A stretch of DNA of 64,000 nt from Lysinibacillus cavernae (GTDB lineage: Bacteria > Bacillota > Bacilli > Bacillales_A > Planococcaceae). Below, piece after piece: positions 1 through 9,138 of the stretch (its first letter is position 1; each line of letters begins with the position of its first letter). The position numbers and the translations under genes are program-made. Location of the stretch: assembly GCF_009724685.1 (NCBI RefSeq), contig NZ_WMEF01000002.1, positions 496,001-560,000 on the forward strand. Reading direction: 5' to 3'. The notes under the pieces are model-generated. The model ran no database searches and was not told where the DNA came from. It was given only the letters and a program-made list of their open reading frames with translations.

Positions 1-66
1 ATTACCAAAGAATCAAAAGCAAGTCTTGATATGCCTTTACAAGTTGCCATTTTAGAAAAAGCTTAA
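1..66 (+). CDS. C-terminal end of an unidentified protein
   Basis: The window opens inside an open frame that ends at a TAA at 64-66 and gives 21 residues ending LQVAILEKA. Too little is left to identify the family. The stretch 67-146 behind it shows no clear gene. Confidence 0.4.
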   Translation: MTKESKASLDMPLQVAILEKA

Positions 67-146
67 AATTATTCAAGCACAAGTAGCCTTTTTATTACCA
101 ATGATGCTAGATGTGGAAAGCTTGAAACATTTTTATACGAAAAGGA

Positions 147-608
147 CTACAATAAATCCCACAATTTGTCCCCTAGATGGTCTAATAACGTTTTTGTTCT
201 CTTTTCAAGATTTTCTGGAAGCTCGTTTTTATTGAAATATGTAAGGTTCAAACTCTCGCCATCTTTCATGTCCAATACACCACTTACATTTTTCGCAATA
301 TACAGATGAATGACTGTATAGACTTCATCCCCATTTGGATATTGGAAATAATAATCTGGTCCTGAAAAAACACCGATCAAGTCAAATTTATTGGCCACTA
401 GTCCTGTTTCTTCATGGAGCTCACGAGCAGCAACTTCTTCTAACGTCTCATTAAGTTCCATTGAGCCTCCAGGTAATCCCCAATCCAATGTATCTGAACG
501 ATGTTGAAAGAGAATTTTCTTGTCATCGTTGACCACAAGAACTGTCGCCCCAATGCTTATAATAGGTCTACTACCGATGTGTTTTCTTAATTCTGAAATA
601 TACCCCAT
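147..608 (-). CDS. Nudix hydrolase
   Basis: A 153-residue single-domain Nudix protein that should hydrolyse a nucleoside diphosphate linked to another moiety; the substrate cannot be read from sequence. The complete Nudix box GX5EX7REUXEEXGU lies at residues 48-70: G48, E54, R62-E63, E66-E67, G69-L70. It is preceded by the usual WGLPGG lead-in. The ATG at 608 has a GAGGAGG ribosome binding site just upstream on the minus strand. It stands alone, convergent with the tail of the gene at the window start and divergent from the riboswitch operon. The 260 bases upstream (609-868) show no other gene. Confidence 0.9.
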   Translation of the reverse strand: MGYISELRKHIGSRPIISIGATVLVVNDDKKILFQHRSDTLDWGLPGGSMELNETLEEVAARELHEETGLVANKFDLIGVFSGPDYYFQYPNGDEVYTVIHLYIAKNVSGVLDMKDGESLNLTYFNKNELPENLEKRTKTLLDHLGDKLWDLL

Positions 609-868
609 ATTCGCCTCCTCATTTATGTCATAAAAAACTATTCGCCTTCCCTAAATAAAATACCTCTATTTTACGTATAAGCTTCAAAATAGCTTCATTG
701 GTATGAAATAACAATCTTTTTTTATTCAAAATAATGCTAAGAAATGAAGAATAGTTCGTCAAAAATGAAAAATAGCTTTTTATAATCAGTCTTTTCTGAA
801 TTTTACCTATATTGATTGTTTTGAAAACTCTATGTTAAGGTAAAAAGACAAATTGAATATGCTAAATT

Positions 869-1075
869 TTGGTGGTTCAAATGAATTTGATTTCATTTGA
901 TTAAAAGGGAAGTTGGTGAGAATCCAACGCTGTCCCGCAACTGTATTTAGGAGCTCTATAACAAGGCCACTGTTTTGTTTTTCAAAAATGGGAAGGTGTT
1001 ATTGTAGCGTTGATCATAAGTCAGGAGACCTGCCACTAAATAAGCATCAATTGACCTACGAGGATAGGGAGGTGT
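869..1075 (+). promoter_or_regulatory. Cobalamin riboswitch 1
   Basis: The conserved core of an adenosylcobalamin-class riboswitch is readable: AAAAGGGAAG at 903-912, GAATCCAACGCTGTCCCGCA from 919, then GGGAAGG near 990 and the B12-box segment CAGGAGACCTGCC at 1022-1034. A terminator (1147-1182) lies between it and the methylcitrate synthase gene. The expected behaviour, from the family, is B12 binding leading to termination, so the operon is expressed when B12 is low. Confidence 0.95.
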
Positions 1076-1146
1076 TAGCTACTGCATGATGATTGTGAAT
1101 TCATGTAAATTCACTGTTTTTTTGAGCTGTCATGCTTTTGTAGATT

Positions 1147-1182
1147 AACAACTTCTAGAAAAGGGTAGAAGTTGTTTTTTTG
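1147..1182 (+). terminator. Riboswitch-linked terminator
   Basis: Inverted repeat AACAACTTCTA / TAGAAGTTGTT closed by a short loop and followed by a run of T. It sits between the cobalamin aptamer and the first gene and is the likely expression platform. Confidence 0.85.
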
Positions 1183-1245
1183 TTGTTCTTTCGTGTTTGA
1201 ATGGTAACGCTTACAAGAATAATTAAACAAAGGGGTGGTCGTTAA

Positions 1246-2367
1246 ATGGAGTTAACTTATTCACCAGGTCTTGATGGAATCATCGCCGCAGAAACAAAGC
1301 TCTCTTTTTTAGACACTGTAGGAAGTCAAATAGTTATTCGAGGCTATGACTTGATTGAACTATCACAAAAATATTCGTATCTAGACATTGTCTACTTATT
1401 GTTACATGGAGAAATACCAACAACCGAGCAACAGGCTGACTTACAGGACACTTTAAAATCCAATTATCAGGTTCCACAAGAGATATTTCAAATTTTCAAG
1501 CTATTGCCTAACGGGACACATGCGATGGATGGGCTTAGAACAGGCATTTCTGTTTTGGCAGGTTATGATCAGCACATCAATGATCGTTCGACTGAAATGA
1601 ATTTGTCGCGAGCATACAGACTTTTAGGTGGTATGCCCAACATTGTAGCAAACAGCTATCGTGTATTAAATGGACAAAATGTTGTTGAGCCTGATAGCCA
1701 ACTTTCCTATAGTGCCAATTTTTATACCATGATTACTGGCAGAAAACCAACTACGTTAGAAGAAGAGATTTTTGATCAGTCACTTGTTTTATATAGTGAG
1801 CATGAGATGCCAAATTCGACGTTTGCGGCTCGTGTCATTGCCTCTACACAATCTGATTTGTATGGTGCTTTAACAGGAGCTGTCGCATCATTGAAGGGGA
1901 ATTTACATGGAGGGGCCAACGAGGCAGTTATGTACATGCTTCTAGAAGCCAAAACGGTAGAAGGCTTTGAAAGCTTGCTGAAAAACAAACTACAAAATAA
2001 AGAAAAGATTATGGGTTTTGGTCACCGTGTCTATATGAAAAAGATGGACCCAAGAGCACAAATTATGAAAGAGGCTTTGCACAAATTATGTTTGGAGCAA
2101 GGAGATGACCGCTTATATCACATGTGTGAAGCTGGTGAAAAAGTGATGGTACAGGAGAAGGGGTTGTACCCTAATTTAGATTATTATGCAGCACCAGTGT
2201 ACTACATGCTTGGGTTGCCGATTGAAATCTATACACCCATCTTCTTTGGCTCACGAACGATTGGCTTATGTGCTCATGTGATCGAGCAGCATGACAATAA
2301 TCGATTATTTAGACCTCGTGTCAATTATATTGGCGAGCGTCATAACCTTGAAGAATTGTCGGTATAA
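1246..2367 (+). CDS. prpC: 2-methylcitrate synthase / citrate synthase family
   Basis: A 373-residue citrate-synthase-fold enzyme of the short Bacillus MmgD/PrpC type. It should condense propionyl-CoA with oxaloacetate to 2-methylcitrate, and may also accept acetyl-CoA. Visible signatures are the LHGGANE active-site segment near residue 220, FGHRVY near residue 260 (catalytic histidine) and the C-terminal FFGSRTIGLCAHVIEQ segment. The ATG has an AAAGGGG ribosome binding site. It is the first gene behind cobalamin riboswitch 1 and is followed after 98 bases by prpD and then prpB, which is why methylcitrate synthase is preferred over a TCA citrate synthase. Confidence 0.9.
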   Translation: MELTYSPGLDGIIAAETKLSFLDTVGSQIVIRGYDLIELSQKYSYLDIVYLLLHGEIPTTEQQADLQDTLKSNYQVPQEIFQIFKLLPNGTHAMDGLRTGISVLAGYDQHINDRSTEMNLSRAYRLLGGMPNIVANSYRVLNGQNVVEPDSQLSYSANFYTMITGRKPTTLEEEIFDQSLVLYSEHEMPNSTFAARVIASTQSDLYGALTGAVASLKGNLHGGANEAVMYMLLEAKTVEGFESLLKNKLQNKEKIMGFGHRVYMKKMDPRAQIMKEALHKLCLEQGDDRLYHMCEAGEKVMVQEKGLYPNLDYYAAPVYYMLGLPIEIYTPIFFGSRTIGLCAHVIEQHDNNRLFRPRVNYIGERHNLEELSV

Positions 2368-2465
2368 TCAAGTTTTAACTACTCGCCATTGAGCTGATGG
2401 GCATTCTGACCAATGCCCATCAGCATACTAGTATATCAAACTCACGTCTTGAAAGGAAGATATAG

Positions 2466-3899
2466 ATGATTAAAACAAATGACATATCTAAAACAGATCA
2501 ATTACTTACAGATATTGCGGATTATGTAGTAAATACAACAATAACAAGTGAAGAAGCATACGAAACGGCACGCTACGTTTTATTAGATACTTTAGGTTGT
2601 GGCATTTTGGCCTTGCAATATCCTGAATGCACGAAACTTCTTGGTCCAGTAGTACCAGGTACAATCGTTCCCAATGGTACACGTGTTCCCGGAACTTCCT
2701 ATATTCTTGACCCAGTTAAAGGAGCTTTCAATATCGGCTGTATGATTCGTTGGTTAGATTATAACGATACTTGGCTAGCAGCTGAATGGGGGCATCCTTC
2801 TGATAATTTAGGTGGCATATTAGCTGTGGCCGATTATTTGAGTCGCGTGCGTGTTGCAGAAGGTAAAGAGCCTATGAATGTGAAAGATGTTTTAGAAATG
2901 ATGATACAGGCCCATGAAATCCAAGGCATTTTAGCATTAGAAAATAGCTTAAACCGCGTTGGGTTAGATCATGTTCTGTTTGTCAAAATTGCGACAACAG
3001 CTGTTGTGACAAAGGCATTAGGTGGCACTCATGAGGAAATTGTCAATGCCTTATCAAATGCTTGGATTGATAATTCAAGCCTACGAACATATCGCCATGC
3101 ACCGAATACGGGTTCTAGAAAATCATGGGCTGCTGGTGATGCAACGAGCAGGGCCGTACACTTAGCAATGATGGCTGTGAAAGGCGAAATGGGCTATGCA
3201 ACAGCTTTATCTGCACCGGGCTGGGGTTTCCAAGACGTGCTCTTTAATAAGCGAGAATTAAAGCTTGCTAGACCACTTGCATCTTATGTTATGGAAAATG
3301 TTCTATTCAAAGTTTCCTATCCAGCCGAATTTCATGCACAAACAGCCGCAGAATGTGCCGTTCATTTACATCATGAAGTGAAAAATCGCTTACATGACAT
3401 TGAACGCATTCAAATTACAACACATGAATCCGCTATACGAATTATTGATAAAGAAGGACCTCTCAATAATCCAGCTGATCGTGATCACTGTCTTCAATAC
3501 ATTACAGCTATTGGACTCATTTACGGTGACATTACAGCAGACCACTATGAAGATGATGTGGCCGCAGATCCACGTATCGATGACTTGAGAAAGAAAATGG
3601 TGGTCGTGGAAAAATCACAATATACAATCGATTACCTAGATCCCGAAAAACGCTCGATTGCCAATGCTGTTCAAGTTCATTACAAAGATGGCACATCATC
3701 TGAATTAATTGAGTGTGAATATCCTTTAGGACACCGTTTCCGTCGTGAGGAAGCATTCCCTCAAATTATTGAAAAATTCCAGCAAAACATTCGAACACAC
3801 TATTCTCAAAAACAGTTCATTAAAATTAATGAGATTTGTGGTGATAAAGAGCTTCTTGAAAAAAGTGGCGTTCATGAATTTATTAATCTATTTGTTTAA
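2466..3899 (+). CDS. prpD: 2-methylcitrate dehydratase, MmgE/PrpD family
   Basis: A 477-residue MmgE/PrpD protein, full length for the family. It should dehydrate 2-methylcitrate to 2-methylaconitate or its isomer. Family landmarks are the N-terminal [10 protein letters not shown] segment, the RWLDYNDTW motif near residue 95, GHPSDNLGG and the [11 protein letters not shown] segment near residue 280. The start has a GAAAGGAAG ribosome binding site. It lies between methylcitrate synthase and methylisocitrate lyase, giving the three dedicated enzymes of the 2-methylcitrate route. Rehydration to methylisocitrate is normally done by an aconitase encoded elsewhere. Confidence 0.93.
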   Translation: MIKTNDISKTDQLLTDIADYVVNTTITSEEAYETARYVLLDTLGCGILALQYPECTKLLGPVVPGTIVPNGTRVPGTSYILDPVKGAFNIGCMIRWLDYNDTWLAAEWGHPSDNLGGILAVADYLSRVRVAEGKEPMNVKDVLEMMIQAHEIQGILALENSLNRVGLDHVLFVKIATTAVVTKALGGTHEEIVNALSNAWIDNSSLRTYRHAPNTGSRKSWAAGDATSRAVHLAMMAVKGEMGYATALSAPGWGFQDVLFNKRELKLARPLASYVMENVLFKVSYPAEFHAQTAAECAVHLHHEVKNRLHDIERIQITTHESAIRIIDKEGPLNNPADRDHCLQYITAIGLIYGDITADHYEDDVAADPRIDDLRKKMVVVEKSQYTIDYLDPEKRSIANAVQVHYKDGTSSELIECEYPLGHRFRREEAFPQIIEKFQQNIRTHYSQKQFIKINEICGDKELLEKSGVHEFINLFV

Positions 3900-3977
3900 C
3901 TTCTTTCAGGAAATTAAAGCCTACGGATGTCACGCAATCATGCCGAGGCAAAATGGATTATTAGGAGGGCTTTATAG

Positions 3978-4892
3978 ATGGCGTGGATTGTCAATGAAAT
4001 GATAACACAAAAACAATTGGCTGAACAATTTCGAACACTCATCTCTCGTTCAACGATTTTACAAATACCAGGAGCTCATGATGCAATGGCTGGCTTAATG
4101 GCTAAAAAGGTTGGCTTTGAGGCATTGTATCTTTCTGGAGCTGCCTACACAGCCAGTAGAGGCTTACCTGATTTAGGTATGATTTATTCAAATGAAGTTG
4201 CGCAGCGTGCGAGCGATATTATTCGAGCTACTAATTTACCAATGCTAGTAGATATTGATACTGGCTTTGGTGGTGTATTGAACGTTGCACGCACAGCTCG
4301 CGAAATGGTAGAGGCAGGAGTTGCTGCTGTCCAGCTAGAAGATCAAAATCTTCCTAAAAAATGTGGCCATTTAAATGGTAAAACACTCGTCTCCCAAGAG
4401 GAAATGATACAAAAAATTAAAATGATCAAACAAATAGCCCCTACCTTAGTGATTGTTGCACGCACAGATGCAAGGTCTGTAGAAGGATTAGAACAGGCTA
4501 TTTTAAGAGCTAAAACCTATGTAGCAGCAGGAGCAGATGCTATTTTTCCAGAGGCTCTCCAAACTGAAAGAGAGTTTAAACAATTTGCAAGTAAGATAGA
4601 TGCTCCCTTATTAGCCAATATGACTGAATTTGGACAAACACCGTATTATACGGCTAAGGAATTTGAAAAAATGGGCTATTCAATGGTTATTTACCCCGTT
4701 ACATCCATGAGAGTAGCTGCCAAAGCCTATGAGCAAGTGTTTGACTTAATAAAAAATACAGGGACTCAAAAAGAGGCTATTGAAGATATGCAAACGAGAA
4801 GCGAACTATATGAAACCATTTCCTATTACAAATTTGAAGATTTAGATAGTGAGTTGGCGAAAACCATCTTACCTAAAGAGGAAATAAAATAG
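3978..4892 (+). CDS. prpB: 2-methylisocitrate lyase
   Basis: A 304-residue member of the isocitrate lyase/PEP mutase superfamily. It should split 2-methylisocitrate into pyruvate and succinate. The metal/substrate segment DIDTGFGG and the family catalytic motif KKCGH (KKCGHLNGK, near residue 125) are intact, as is VARTDAR. The ATG follows TAGGAGGG at good spacing. Eleven bases separate its stop from the next start, consistent with one transcript. Together with the two genes upstream it completes conversion of propionyl-CoA to pyruvate. Confidence 0.94.
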   Translation: MAWIVNEMITQKQLAEQFRTLISRSTILQIPGAHDAMAGLMAKKVGFEALYLSGAAYTASRGLPDLGMIYSNEVAQRASDIIRATNLPMLVDIDTGFGGVLNVARTAREMVEAGVAAVQLEDQNLPKKCGHLNGKTLVSQEEMIQKIKMIKQIAPTLVIVARTDARSVEGLEQAILRAKTYVAAGADAIFPEALQTEREFKQFASKIDAPLLANMTEFGQTPYYTAKEFEKMGYSMVIYPVTSMRVAAKAYEQVFDLIKNTGTQKEAIEDMQTRSELYETISYYKFEDLDSELAKTILPKEEIK

Positions 4893-4902
4893 GAGGGCTA
4901 TC

Positions 4903-6570
4903 ATGGATAAACTTGAGGACAAAATGGGGATCTTTACACCTGAGGACTTTCAAGATGAGGAAGAGCTCATAGCAAAAACGGCGGAACTCTTCATTAAACA
5001 GGATATCTCTCCTAATATTTCAGCTATTGAGCAGCATCAATATGAAATCACTCGTCAGTTATTTCAAAAAGCAGGTGATCTTGGTTTACTTGCTATCGAG
5101 ATACCCGAAGCGTATGGAGGACTGGCGCTCAATAAAAAAATAGCAGGGCTAGTTGCAGAAAAAATGGGACATGGCGGCTCATTTAGTGTATCTTACAACA
5201 TTCATGCGGGAGTAGGCACATTACCCTATGTCTATTTTGGAGACGAGTCGCAAAAGCTGAGGTACCTACCAAAGCTAGCTTCAGGTGAATGGATTGGAGC
5301 TTATGCCCTGACCGAGCCAGACGCAGGTTCAGATGCGTTACATCCCAAAACAAATGCCATTTTGGCTGAGGATGGCTCAGCATGGGTATTAAACGGTGAA
5401 AAACAATGGATTACCAATGCTCAACTAGCAGATATCTTTGTTGTTTTTGCGAAAACAAACGAAGGAATGACTGCTTTCATTGTAGAACGTGCCTTTACAG
5501 GGGTATCTGTAGGGCAGGAAGAACAGAAGATGGGCATTAAAGGGTCTTCGACAGCAACTCTTATTTTAGAGGATGTCGTTGTACCAACAGTTAATGTCCT
5601 TGGCGAGATTGGAAAAGGGCATAAGGTGGCTATGAATATATTGAATATGGCGCGTCTAAAGCTTGCTTTCTCCAATATCGGAACTGCCAAACAGGCACTT
5701 CAATTAGCTGTGAATTACGGTAAGGAACGCAAGCAATTTAACAAGTCGATCGTTGACTTTACAATGATACAAGAAAAACTTGCTGACATGGCCATCTTCA
5801 TTTATGGTGCTGAAAGTGCTGCATACCGGACAGCTGGAGAAATGGATGATGCCATTGAGTTAGCTAGTAAAGAATCAATGGTTCAAAAAATAGCCGATTT
5901 TGCTTTGGAATGCGCACTCAATAAAGTCAATTGCTCAGAAGCACTTGGAAAAATTGTTGATGAGGCTGTACAAATACATGGTGGATATGGCTATATGCAA
6001 GATTACGAGATCGAACGATTGTATCGTGATGCGAGAATAAGCCGTATTTTTGAAGGAACAAACGAAATCAATCGTTTAACAATTGCAAAAATGTTATATA
6101 AGAAGTATGTGCAGACACCTACTACCTATAATGCTCCAAAGGCATATGAACCAGCGGAAAATAATCAGCAATATATCCAGCTTTCCAATTATTTATTGCA
6201 AATAGTCATTGCTGTCATTACAGATGCACAGATTCATCTGGAACAAGAGCAGGAATACATGCGTCTGTTGGCTGATATGGCAAAGGATATTTACGTTATG
6301 GAATGTTCTTTACTGAGAACAGAAAAAATCGCATATGAAAAAACGAAACATTTGATGACAGAAATCTTGTGTCAAGAAGGCTATCGTAAAATAGAAAAAA
6401 ATGCAATTGACATTATTTGCGCTGCTGAAACAAATGAACAAACTCGAAAAACGTGGCTAGATGCTATTCAACAACTAAACATACCGCTACATCAGAATCT
6501 CTTTATGAAAAAGCGAGAGATTGCAAGAAGTGTGATCAACAATCCAAAAGCTATAAGTTATTTCTACTAA
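4903..6570 (+). CDS. Acyl-CoA dehydrogenase (long form)
   Basis: A 555-residue FAD-dependent acyl-CoA dehydrogenase. Residues up to about 390 are the standard three-domain fold, with TEPDAGSDA in the middle domain, WITNA and the C-terminal IFEGTNEINR segment. The last 160 residues are an extra helical domain as in FadE/AcdA-type enzymes, so it is longer than the 380-residue short-chain class. In this operon the substrate could be isobutyryl-CoA (valine breakdown) or propionyl-CoA itself (to acrylyl-CoA); the sequence does not decide. GGAGGG ribosome binding site at 4892; the gene is 10 bases behind prpB. Confidence 0.9.
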   Translation: MDKLEDKMGIFTPEDFQDEEELIAKTAELFIKQDISPNISAIEQHQYEITRQLFQKAGDLGLLAIEIPEAYGGLALNKKIAGLVAEKMGHGGSFSVSYNIHAGVGTLPYVYFGDESQKLRYLPKLASGEWIGAYALTEPDAGSDALHPKTNAILAEDGSAWVLNGEKQWITNAQLADIFVVFAKTNEGMTAFIVERAFTGVSVGQEEQKMGIKGSSTATLILEDVVVPTVNVLGEIGKGHKVAMNILNMARLKLAFSNIGTAKQALQLAVNYGKERKQFNKSIVDFTMIQEKLADMAIFIYGAESAAYRTAGEMDDAIELASKESMVQKIADFALECALNKVNCSEALGKIVDEAVQIHGGYGYMQDYEIERLYRDARISRIFEGTNEINRLTIAKMLYKKYVQTPTTYNAPKAYEPAENNQQYIQLSNYLLQIVIAVITDAQIHLEQEQEYMRLLADMAKDIYVMECSLLRTEKIAYEKTKHLMTEILCQEGYRKIEKNAIDIICAAETNEQTRKTWLDAIQQLNIPLHQNLFMKKREIARSVINNPKAISYFY

Positions 6571-6587
6571 ACAGGAGGGAAACAGTA

Positions 6588-7373
6588 ATGGTCGATACAT
6601 TTGCAAACGTAAGCAAAGAAGGTTCTATCACGATTATTCATTTAGACCATCCACCAGCAAATACTTTGTCATCAGCATCTATTGAAAATCTTCGTCTTGT
6701 TTTCAAAGAGCTAGCTGTGGACGAGGAAACGAGCGCCATCATTGTGACTGGCTCTGGACGATTTTTCGCCGCTGGTGCAGATATTAAGGAATTTGTTTCT
6801 GCCTTTGGGCAACAGGAAAGAGCCATGCAAATGGCTGAGGCTGGTCAAGCTCTATGTGATGAAATTGAAGCCATGAAAAAGCCTGTTATTGCTGCTATTA
6901 ATGGTCCAGCCCTTGGAGGAGGACTAGAGCTAGCGTTAGGATGCCATTTTAGAATCGCCTCAACTAATGCCGTTGTTGGCTTACCAGAGTTAAAGCTCGG
7001 TTTACTGCCGACATTCGGTGGTACGCAACGACTTAGTAGAATAACGAATCAAGCAATAGCTCTACAATTAATTTTAACAAGCAAACAGTTAAGTGCTGAC
7101 GAAGCACTACAATTAGGGATTATTCAACTAGTTAAGGAACCTGAGGAACTTTTGCCAACTGCAAAAGCTATTGCTCAGTCCTTTGTTGAAAATAAAAGTA
7201 TGACAAGTGTATCTCGTACAATTGAATGTGTCATTCAGGGCGGGAAAGATCACCTCCAAAAAGGACTGGAACTTGAACGAACACGCTTTGCTGAGCTATT
7301 TTTAACAGAGGATGCCAAAGAAGGCGTTCAAGCATTTATTGAAAAACGACAGCCAGATTTTAAACATTCGTAG
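6588..7373 (+). CDS. Enoyl-CoA hydratase
   Basis: A 261-residue crotonase-fold enzyme that adds water across an enoyl-CoA double bond. The oxyanion-hole segments are present: AAGADIKEF near residue 64 and GPALGGGLELALGCH near residue 105, followed by PELKLGLLPTFGGTQRL, which carries the catalytic glutamate region. The frame is open further upstream, but the ATG at 6588 with CAGGAGGG before it is the convincing start. It follows the acyl-CoA dehydrogenase by 17 bases and precedes a CoA-ester hydrolase, so methacrylyl-CoA or acrylyl-CoA are the likely substrates. Confidence 0.9.
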   Translation: MVDTFANVSKEGSITIIHLDHPPANTLSSASIENLRLVFKELAVDEETSAIIVTGSGRFFAAGADIKEFVSAFGQQERAMQMAEAGQALCDEIEAMKKPVIAAINGPALGGGLELALGCHFRIASTNAVVGLPELKLGLLPTFGGTQRLSRITNQAIALQLILTSKQLSADEALQLGIIQLVKEPEELLPTAKAIAQSFVENKSMTSVSRTIECVIQGGKDHLQKGLELERTRFAELFLTEDAKEGVQAFIEKRQPDFKHS

Positions 7374-7385
7374 GGGGAATCCAAT

Positions 7386-8450
7386 ATGGAAAAAGAAGTA
7401 CTATTTTCGGTCAGTGACGGTGGCGCAGCAACTATTACGCTGAATCGCCCTATAGCTTTAAACTCTCTTTCCACTGACATGTTAAAGCCCATTGGAGAGA
7501 AACTGAAGGAATGGCAAGCAAATGATCAAATCCATCTTATCATCCTAAGAGGTGCTGGTCATAAGGGTTTTTGTGCTGGGGGTGATATTAAAACACTCTA
7601 TAAAGCTCGATCCAATCAGGAAGCTTACAAAAATGCTGAAGTCTTTTTTGAGGAAGAATACCAAGTAGATATGGCTATCTATCACTATCCTAAACCAATA
7701 ATTGCATGCCTTGATGGTATTGTTATGGGAGGCGGGGTCGGTTTATCCTATGGGACTAGCCACCGAATCGTTACGGAACAAACAAAATGGGCTATGCCAG
7801 AAATGAATATTGGCTTCTTTCCTGATGTTGGAGCTGCCTATTTCTTAAATAAAGCACCAGGGTATGTAGGCTACTACTTAGCCTTAACTGCATCAGTCAT
7901 CCAAGCTGCGGATGTTCTCTTTGCCAATGGCGCAGATTACTACATGACGAGCGATCATTTACACACATTCCTTACACGCATTGAACAGACAGATTGGCAT
8001 ACAATGGAGACTAACAAAGCTCTAAACCAATTAATTGAAGATTATTCAAGTAAACCATTAACAAACAGCAAACTTGCGAGCCTGCTAAATGAGATTGATC
8101 AACATTTCTCAAAACATTCAGTAGAGGAGATTGTAGAATCCTTAGACCATGACCCAAGCGAATTTGCCCAAGAAACAAAGGAGTTGCTTCTGTCTAAATC
8201 CCCATCATCGTTAAAAATTACGTTAAAGCAGCTTATAGATGCGCGAAATAAAACATTAGAAGAGTGTTTTTCAACGGATTTAATTTTGGCTAAAAACTTT
8301 TTAAAACATGAGGATTTCTTTGAAGGCGTACGTTCTGTCGTTATTGATAAGGATCGAAATCCACAGTATTTCTATAAAACATTAGCTGAATTTACAGATG
8401 CTGATATGGAAAAGTTCTTTCAAGATAATAGTGGGACAGTAATGAAGTAA
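7386..8450 (+). CDS. 3-hydroxyisobutyryl-CoA hydrolase family
   Basis: A 354-residue crotonase-superfamily hydrolase of the HIBCH type, longer than the hydratase beside it because of the extra C-terminal helical region. Landmarks are CAGGDIKTL near residue 65, GIVMGGGVGLSYGTSHR near residue 112 and PEMNIGFFPDVGAAYFL. It should release free 3-hydroxyisobutyrate or 3-hydroxypropionate from the CoA ester. It ends the operon, starting 12 bases after the hydratase behind TAGGGGG, and is followed by a terminator. Confidence 0.9.
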   Translation: MEKEVLFSVSDGGAATITLNRPIALNSLSTDMLKPIGEKLKEWQANDQIHLIILRGAGHKGFCAGGDIKTLYKARSNQEAYKNAEVFFEEEYQVDMAIYHYPKPIIACLDGIVMGGGVGLSYGTSHRIVTEQTKWAMPEMNIGFFPDVGAAYFLNKAPGYVGYYLALTASVIQAADVLFANGADYYMTSDHLHTFLTRIEQTDWHTMETNKALNQLIEDYSSKPLTNSKLASLLNEIDQHFSKHSVEEIVESLDHDPSEFAQETKELLLSKSPSSLKITLKQLIDARNKTLEECFSTDLILAKNFLKHEDFFEGVRSVVIDKDRNPQYFYKTLAEFTDADMEKFFQDNSGTVMK

Positions 8451-8464
8451 AACAATCTTATATT

Positions 8465-8499
8465 TAAACCATCTACTATTTAAGAGGTAGGTGGTTTCT
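8465..8499 (+). terminator. Operon terminator
   Basis: Inverted repeat AAACCATCTAC / GTAGGTGGTTT followed by TCTT, 15 bases after the last gene of the propionyl-CoA operon. Confidence 0.75.
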
Positions 8500-8579
8500 T
8501 GTATATAGTTATTTTCATAGTGAGTAGACAGCGAGAGAAGTATAATATGATATACTATAAAAAACGGAATAATAGGATA

Positions 8580-8775
8580 AAGGTACAAATTCATCGCGAG
8601 TTTGTTTAAAAGGGAAGAACGGTGAAAATCCGGCGCTGTCCCGCAACTGTAATTAGGAGCACATTTTATAAACCACTGTTATGTGAAGTAATGGGAAGGG
8701 AAAATGTGTGATGATCATAAGCCAGGAGACCTGCCTTTGTCTAATACAGCCAAAAACCTACGTGGATAGGGGGTG
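8580..8775 (+). promoter_or_regulatory. Cobalamin riboswitch 2
   Basis: Second aptamer with the same core: AAAAGGGAAG at 8608-8617, CCGGCGCTGTCCCGCAACTG from 8630, ATGGGAAGGG at 8691-8700 and GCCAGGAGACCTGCC at 8721-8735. About 120 bases later a hairpin with a T run (8897-8931) provides the expression platform. A well-placed ATG follows, but its gene is cut short. Confidence 0.95.
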
Positions 8776-8896
8776 TTGAGTGTGACAAATAACCTTCATC
8801 ATACTCATAGTGTGACAACCAAAAAAGGGTCTCTATTAAAGATAGACGACTTATTTTATATTGGTTGCAAAGCTATGTAGTATTTCAGTCATAACT

Positions 8897-8931
8897 AGCA
8901 TCTTAACCATAAGGGAAAGATGTTTTTTTTT
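8897..8931 (+). terminator. Riboswitch-linked terminator
   Basis: CATCTT / AAGATG hairpin followed by an uninterrupted T run, between riboswitch 2 and the ATG at 8955. Confidence 0.75.
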
Positions 8932-8954
8932 ATGAACGAATAGGAGTGAACAAG

Positions 8955-9086
8955 ATGACATCACATTCAATTTCTTATTATGAAAATCAATTAAAACAGC
9001 AAATTTCGGACAAACTTGCTGGTAAGCACATTATTTCATTACAACTTTTGATTACAAGTATATTCATTAAGCACATTTACATATAG
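8955..9086 (+). pseudogene. Truncated gene behind cobalamin riboswitch 2
   Basis: An ATG with a near-perfect TAGGAGTGAACAAG lead-in opens a frame of 43 codons that stops at 9084-9086. The first 29 residues look like a normal protein N-terminus (ending DKLAGKHIISLQ), while the last 14 are hydrophobic, low-complexity residues. I read it as the start of a larger, deleted gene once controlled by the riboswitch. I do not recognise the family. A further mini-frame at 9091-9138 has no separate support. Confidence 0.5.
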
Positions 9087-9138
9087 AGAAATGGAAATGA
9101 TGATAGATAAAAAAATCGTAAGAGAAGTGAACTTTTAA

